Assembly: GCA_964580315.1 (NCBI GenBank)
Contig: CAZOKH010000113.1
Span: 1 to 8,593 of the forward strand
DNA: 8,593 nucleotides
Source: CAZOKH01 sp964580315
GTDB taxonomy: Bacteria; Chloroflexota; Anaerolineae; Anaerolineales; Anaerolineaceae
Reading direction: 5' to 3'
Under the pieces are notes generated by a model that searched no databases, was not told where the DNA came from, and saw only the letters and a program-made list of their open reading frames with translations. How positions within the stretch are numbered: the stretch's first letter is position 1; each line of letters starts with the position of its first letter. This document shows, piece after piece, positions 5,295 to 8,593 of the stretch. Both the position numbers and the translations under genes were made by a program.

Positions 5295-5323
5295 ATTATA
5301 ATAGTGAAAACCCACAAAGTCAA
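5295..5323 (-). promoter_or_regulatory. Sigma70-type promoter of the AbiE operon
   Basis: On the minus strand TTGACT (5318-5323), a 17-nt spacer and a perfect TATAAT (5295-5300). This is the best-matching promoter in the window. The predicted start is near 5288, leaving a leader of roughly 27 nt before the AbiEi ATG. The strength of the unrepressed promoter fits tight autoregulation through the adjacent inverted repeat. Confidence 0.82.
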
Positions 5324-5334
5324 CTTTGCCATAA

Positions 5335-5456
5335 AACGAGGAGAAACCCAGGCGCAAACTAAAAATTATGTTTTGAGAAAATGACATTAAGATTTCTCAC
5401 CCCCTTTTTAGTATTTGCGACAGACTCATAATGCGAATCGGGGGTTCGAAATGACA
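5335..5456 (-). repeat. Dispersed intergenic repeat, left copy (TGTCATTTCGA ... GAGAAATCTT)
   Basis: Read on the minus strand this begins TGTCATTTCGAA (5456 downward) and continues to GTGAGAAATCTTAATGTCAT, ending with a GGGTTTCTCCTCG segment. The right-hand intergenic region (8451-8515) shares TGTCATTTCGA, GAGGAGAAA-CCAG and AAGATTTCTC-CCC in the opposite orientation. It contains no gene and looks like a degenerate miniature repeat. Boundaries are approximate. Confidence 0.45.
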
Positions 5457-5628
5457 GTTCTTGTTGCCTGTTGGGATTCCCAAAGGGTGCAACAATCTCG
5501 GTTTTGCCGTTGAGATTGCTTCGCTGTGCTAACGACCGCCTGCCTTGTAATAACGAAAAGCCAGGAAATTATTCATGGCATGAATAACTTTTCAAATTGA
5601 CCTAATCGTTTTTCAACTTTTTCGGGTT
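5457..5628. other. Gene-free stretch with clustered hairpins
   Basis: TTGTTGC (5461-5467) pairs with GCAACAA (5489-5495) around an inner TTGGG-att-CCCAA hairpin. Next, CAATCTCGG (5493-5501) pairs with CCG...AGATTG (5507-5518). The following GAGATTGCTTCGCTGTGCT resembles REP-like repeats common in environmental genomes; this is recollection, not a search result. No ORF or RNA gene is recognisable. The hairpins lie beyond the 3' end of the kinase gene and may mark the end of that transcript. Confidence 0.45.
5569..5587. promoter_or_regulatory. 19-bp palindrome downstream of the kinase gene
   Basis: TTATTCATG-G-CATGAATAA, perfect 9-bp arms with a 1-nt centre, 41 nt after the kinase stop. It is too AT-rich and lacks a proper T-run for a terminator. 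It could be a binding site for a dimeric regulator or a cruciform, but no adjacent promoter is evident. Confidence 0.35.
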
Positions 5629-7206
5629 CTATCCCCCATTCAACCTTCGATAAATGGGACTCATCTTCTCATAAATCTGCTTGAACACCTCGAACTTCTC
5701 GGCGTAGAGGCGGCGGTTTTGCGGGTTGGGGTTGAACACCTGCTGGAAGCTCACCAGGGCGGGGATGTCGCTAAATTGAATGTCGCCCATGCCGGCGGCG
5801 GCGATCCAGGCGGCGCCGCGCGCGTTGGCCTGCACGGGGTCGCTCACCTGGCACACCTGCATGTCGAGCACGTCGGCGAAGATCTGGCACCACACGGCGG
5901 ACTGCGCCCCGCCGCCCACGATGTGAATGCGCTGCGGCGCGCGCCCCAAAAAGTTCTTGACCGGCTTCATCAGCCAGTTGGTGTTGTAAGCGATGCCTTC
6001 CAAAAAGGCGCGGATGATGTCTTCGCGGTTGTTATTGAGCGACAGGTTGTACAGCCCGGCGCGCAGGGTGCGGTCTTCCACCGGGGCGCGCTCGCCCCAG
6101 ATCCAGGGGGTGTAGAGCACGCCGTTGGAACCGGCCGGCACGCGCTCGGCTATTTGATCGAGCACCTTGAAGATGTCGGGCACCCGGGCTTCTTGCAGCA
6201 GTTCGTCTTTGTGATAAAGGATTTTGTCGCGCAGGAAGATCAGGTTGCCCCCGGCGGTGGCCTGCAGGGCAATCAGCAGGTAGCGGTCGGGCAGGGCGCA
6301 GGGGATGGAAGCCATGCCGGAGAAAACATCGGTTTTTTTGAAAGGCACATGCGCGGTGATCCAGGAAGAAGTGCCGATATAGAGATGCGGCAGGTAATCT
6401 TCCACCGTGCCGGCGCCGATGGCAGCGGCGGTGGTGTCGATGGCGCCCGCCACCACTTTGACCTCAGTGGAAAGCCCCAGCGCTTCAGCGGCTGCGGGCT
6501 GCAAATTGCCCACCACCGCGCTGCACGGTAGAACATCGGGCAGCTTTTCGGCGTCGATGCCCAGGGTGTTGATCAATTGGGGGGCATAGTGAATGTCAGC
6601 CGGGTTGCGGTTGTCAGTCACCCATGAGGTGGTGATGGAATCGACGCTGGCGGCGAATTCGCCGGTCAGCTTCAGGTTGAGGAAGTCGAGCACATTGAGG
6701 AATTTGTAGGTTTGCGCATAGATTTCGGGGTGGCGGTCGCGCAGGAACAGCATGTGCCCGGCGGGGTCTTTGCCGGTCATGGAGGGCATGCCGCCGGTGA
6801 GGCGGATGAAGCGCAGCACCTTGAACAGGTCAGCCCCGGCCAGCTTGAGGGGGCCGTCCAACTGCTTTTTCAGTTCCGCTGCGCCGCGCATGTCCATCCA
6901 CAAAATGCAGTTGCACAGGGCGTTGCCCTGGCGGTCCACCGGGATGGTGCCCTCGCCCTGGGTGGAGCAGCACACCGCGCGCACGGCCTGCGCCGAACCG
7001 GGGTGGTTGTGCAGCAGGCGGCGGGTGCAGTCGATGAAAGCCTGCCACCATTCCTGCGGGTCTTGTTCTGCGCCGCCGTCAGGCGTGACGATTAACTGGA
7101 TGGGCTGCGACTCCCAACCGACCACCTTGCCGCTGGTGGTGATCAGCGCAGTTTTCATGCAAGAGGTGCCCAGATCAATTGCCAGGTAGAGGTTTTCAGC
7201 GGTCAT
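5629..7206 (-). CDS. FGGY-family carbohydrate kinase (xylulokinase-like)
   Basis: 525 residues from the ATG at 7206. Members use ATP to phosphorylate a sugar or polyol in the cytoplasm. Visible motifs: N-terminal ATPase loop AIDLGTSCMKTALI (9-22, Asp11); AEQDPQEWW (46-54); ILWMDMRG (101-108), typical of pentulose kinases; VVAGAIDTTAAAIGAG (251-266, likely catalytic base Asp257); YIGTSSW (276-282); WGERAP (370-375); and IVGGGAQSAVW (429-439) for the C-terminal nucleotide site. The length fits the family. The frame is open upstream to 7353, but that extension reads through the transporter gene out of frame and has no domain, whereas AGGAGG lies 12 nt before 7206. It starts 1 nt after the MFS stop, so it is the second gene of that operon. 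The exact substrate cannot be read from the sequence; a ketopentose is one option. Confidence 0.9.
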   Translation of the reverse strand: MTAENLYLAIDLGTSCMKTALITTSGKVVGWESQPIQLIVTPDGGAEQDPQEWWQAFIDCTRRLLHNHPGSAQAVRAVCCSTQGEGTIPVDRQGNALCNCILWMDMRGAAELKKQLDGPLKLAGADLFKVLRFIRLTGGMPSMTGKDPAGHMLFLRDRHPEIYAQTYKFLNVLDFLNLKLTGEFAASVDSITTSWVTDNRNPADIHYAPQLINTLGIDAEKLPDVLPCSAVVGNLQPAAAEALGLSTEVKVVAGAIDTTAAAIGAGTVEDYLPHLYIGTSSWITAHVPFKKTDVFSGMASIPCALPDRYLLIALQATAGGNLIFLRDKILYHKDELLQEARVPDIFKVLDQIAERVPAGSNGVLYTPWIWGERAPVEDRTLRAGLYNLSLNNNREDIIRAFLEGIAYNTNWLMKPVKNFLGRAPQRIHIVGGGAQSAVWCQIFADVLDMQVCQVSDPVQANARGAAWIAAAGMGDIQFSDIPALVSFQQVFNPNPQNRRLYAEKFEVFKQIYEKMSPIYRRLNGG

Positions 7207-7207
7207 A

Positions 7208-8407
7208 TCAGATGCTCGCCTCCTGGAACTGGGAAATACACAACAGGCTGATGAGCAGCAGTCCGCCGCCCAGCAGCAGGGCGGGGGTGAAGGAACCATC
7301 GGGCGTCTTGATGGCTTCCATGATGGACACAAATACCACCGAAGCCTGACCAAAGAGCTGGATCAACCCGTTGGAGGTGCCCTCGGGGGTGGGGCGGGTG
7401 ATCTCTGCGGCGTATTGCATGCCGATGGGATTGGCGCTGACCAGGAAGAAGCCGAACAGAAAAGCCGAGAGGAACAGCAGCCATAACTGGGTGGCAAAGG
7501 TCAATCCCAACAGACCGGGAATGGCCAGCAAAAATCCGAAGAAAATAAAGGGCTTGCGTTTGCGGCTTTTGTCAGAGAAGGGCGGGATGGCCACCGCGCC
7601 CAGCACACCGCCCGCCAGCATCAGGGCGCCCAGGGTTCCGGCGTCGGTGGGGGTGAAGCCGCGCGGGCGGATGATGTTTTCAACCCAGGTGGTGATGCCG
7701 TTGAACAGTCCCAGCCCGATGAAGGACACCAGCAGGTAGAGCCAGAACGATTTGACCTTTAAGGCGTGTTTTAGACCGTCCAACATCAGGGCGCGCACCT
7801 CCAGGCCGGGTTCGCAGGGCGGGGTGGCCGGTTTTTCGCGCGCCAGGATGAGGAAGAGCACGCTGGAAAGGGCAGCCGCGCCGCCGAAGATTAACTGCAC
7901 ATTGGGAATGCTGATGGTTTCGGTCAGGATGGGGGTCAGCACCATGCCCAGGGCGGTGCCCACCAGGTTGGCCAGGGTGATCATGCCCACCGCGGTGGCT
8001 CGCTCTTCATAGGCGAACCAGTTGGCGGGCATCTTGGTCCAGGCGTTGAGCAGGAAGGGCTGTGCCGTGGCGATGCCCACCGTGCTCCACAGCACCAGGG
8101 TGTAGTTGGCACCGGCAAAACCGCGCAGCAGACCAAACACGCCCATCAACACGCAGCCAATGGTCACAGCCAGGCGAAAGCCGTAGGTGTCGATGACCCA
8201 GGAAACCGGGATGGAAAGCGGGATGAAGGCGATCATGAAGGACATGGCCAGGAAACCAATTTGCCGGTCGGTGACGCCGTAAAAAGCCGCCGCCGGGCCG
8301 CTGATGGGGGCGTAGGTGATCCACAGCATTTGGATGGTGAGATTGACAAACATGAAAACTGCCAGTACAACCCAGCGGTAGCCGTATAGTTTGTATTGTT
8401 TTTCCAT
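7208..8407 (-). CDS. MFS transporter, FLVCR-like
   Basis: 399 residues, almost entirely hydrophobic, with about 12 membrane helices in two halves of six and a basic central loop near 190-220. The loop after helix 2 has the MFS motif A pattern (SWVIDTYGFR, 69-78) and the symmetric loop in the second half reads FSDKSRKRKP (277-286). Features in the first half recall the FLVCR/DIRC2 group: FYGVTDRQIGFLAM (42-55), AFIPLSIPVSWVID and LANLVGTALGMVLTP (145-159). Proteins of that group carry haem, choline or unknown compounds, so sugar transport is not proven. The ATG at 8407 has AAGGAG 5 nt upstream. It is the first gene of an operon with the FGGY kinase, which suggests uptake of the kinase substrate. 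No convincing promoter was seen upstream. Confidence 0.88.
   Translation of the reverse strand: MEKQYKLYGYRWVVLAVFMFVNLTIQMLWITYAPISGPAAAFYGVTDRQIGFLAMSFMIAFIPLSIPVSWVIDTYGFRLAVTIGCVLMGVFGLLRGFAGANYTLVLWSTVGIATAQPFLLNAWTKMPANWFAYEERATAVGMITLANLVGTALGMVLTPILTETISIPNVQLIFGGAAALSSVLFLILAREKPATPPCEPGLEVRALMLDGLKHALKVKSFWLYLLVSFIGLGLFNGITTWVENIIRPRGFTPTDAGTLGALMLAGGVLGAVAIPPFSDKSRKRKPFIFFGFLLAIPGLLGLTFATQLWLLFLSAFLFGFFLVSANPIGMQYAAEITRPTPEGTSNGLIQLFGQASVVFVSIMEAIKTPDGSFTPALLLGGGLLLISLLCISQFQEASI
7219..7224 (-). promoter_or_regulatory. Ribosome binding site deciding the kinase start
   Basis: AGGAGG on the minus strand inside the last codons of the MFS gene, 12 nt from the kinase ATG at 7206. The spacing is longer than ideal, but it is the only strong site here and supports the shorter kinase start. 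Confidence 0.6.
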
Positions 8408-8450
8408 GGCTGCTCCTTCAACGACGCTGCGAAATTAGTATCTTAAAAAA

Positions 8451-8515
8451 TGTCATTTCGACGGCTGAAGGGAGGAGAAATCCAGAAGTAAAAAGATTTC
8501 TCGCCCCTCCCTTTT
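8451..8515 (+). repeat. Dispersed intergenic repeat, right copy, with imperfect inverted repeat
   Basis: TGTCATTTCGA at 8451-8461 is followed by an imperfect palindrome: AAGGGAGGAGAAATC, a spacer of about 11 nt, then GATTTCTCGCCCCTCCCTT. The same words occur inverted at 5335-5456, so the MFS-kinase operon is bracketed by related repeats facing each other. The rest of the right edge (8516-8593) shows no gene. Confidence 0.5.
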
Positions 8516-8593
8516 GAAAATAAACCTTCTGGAAGAAACGGGTCTCGAAACAACTGTGATAAAAGTCAAGACAAAGTAACAAATTCGGGGTGG

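Noticed and set aside
5262..5387. N-terminal extension of AbiEi to an ATG at 5387
   Set aside because: The extension would cover the promoter, the inverted repeat and an intergenic repeat, and has no domain resemblance; a good ribosome binding site precedes 5261.
5719..6531. 270-residue plus-strand frame opposite the kinase
   Set aside because: Gly/His/Val-rich shadow of a GC-rich gene; no motif and no ribosome binding site, while the opposite strand has all kinase motifs.
7207..7353. N-terminal extension of the FGGY kinase to 7353
   Set aside because: It reads the end of the MFS gene in another frame, giving a Cys/Pro/Arg-rich peptide, whereas the ATPase motif begins right after the start at 7206.
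8516..8593. Possible minus-strand promoter for the MFS operon starting from TTGACT near 8565-8570
   Set aside because: No acceptable -10 box at 16-18 nt downstream; left unannotated.

Overview
The window is a stretch of GC-rich bacterial chromosome, most likely from a metagenome-derived Chloroflexota (Anaerolineae-like) genome. That assignment is an inference from the membrane-anchored FHA/PP2C signalling pair, the codon style and the intergenic repeats; no marker gene proves it. A run of 100 N (2995-3094) is a scaffold gap of conventional placeholder length.

Layout. (1) 1-2594, plus strand: the 3' part of a VWA-like/FHA membrane protein and a membrane-anchored PP2C phosphatase, overlapping by 4 nt (a phospho-signalling operon that begins upstream of the window). 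(2) 2600-2906, plus strand: a promoter, tRNA-Ser(TGA), tRNA-Ser(GCT) and an intrinsic terminator. (3) 2910-3265: three further copies of the 3' half of tRNA-Ser(GCT). Each carries about 18 extra nt with a small hairpin in the T loop and each is followed by an intrinsic terminator. The assembly gap lies inside this array, so its true size is unknown. (4) 3373-5323, minus strand, visibly AT-richer than both flanks: a two-gene type IV toxin-antitoxin (AbiE) operon. AbiEi (regulator/antitoxin, with a nuclease-like N-terminal part) comes first and AbiEii (nucleotidyltransferase toxin) second. The operon has a strong sigma70-type promoter (TTGACT-17-TATAAT) and a near-perfect inverted repeat between the -10 box and the ribosome binding site. 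(5) 5389-5628: an intergenic stretch of small repeats and hairpins. (6) 5629-8407, minus strand: an MFS transporter with FLVCR-like features followed after 1 nt by an FGGY carbohydrate kinase, a likely uptake-and-phosphorylation operon. (7) 8408-8593: intergenic, containing a repeat related to the one at 5389-5456 but inverted.

The most interesting unit is the junction of two tRNA-Ser genes, an array of tRNA-Ser 3' halves with terminators, and an AbiE toxin-antitoxin operon. The conservative reading is repeated integration at the tRNA 3' end, leaving displaced att-like copies next to an acquired defence operon. A bolder reading is that the tRNA-Ser fragments are functionally tied to the nucleotidyltransferase toxin, because some relatives of such toxins act on tRNA-Ser 3' ends. 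The sequence alone cannot decide between these.
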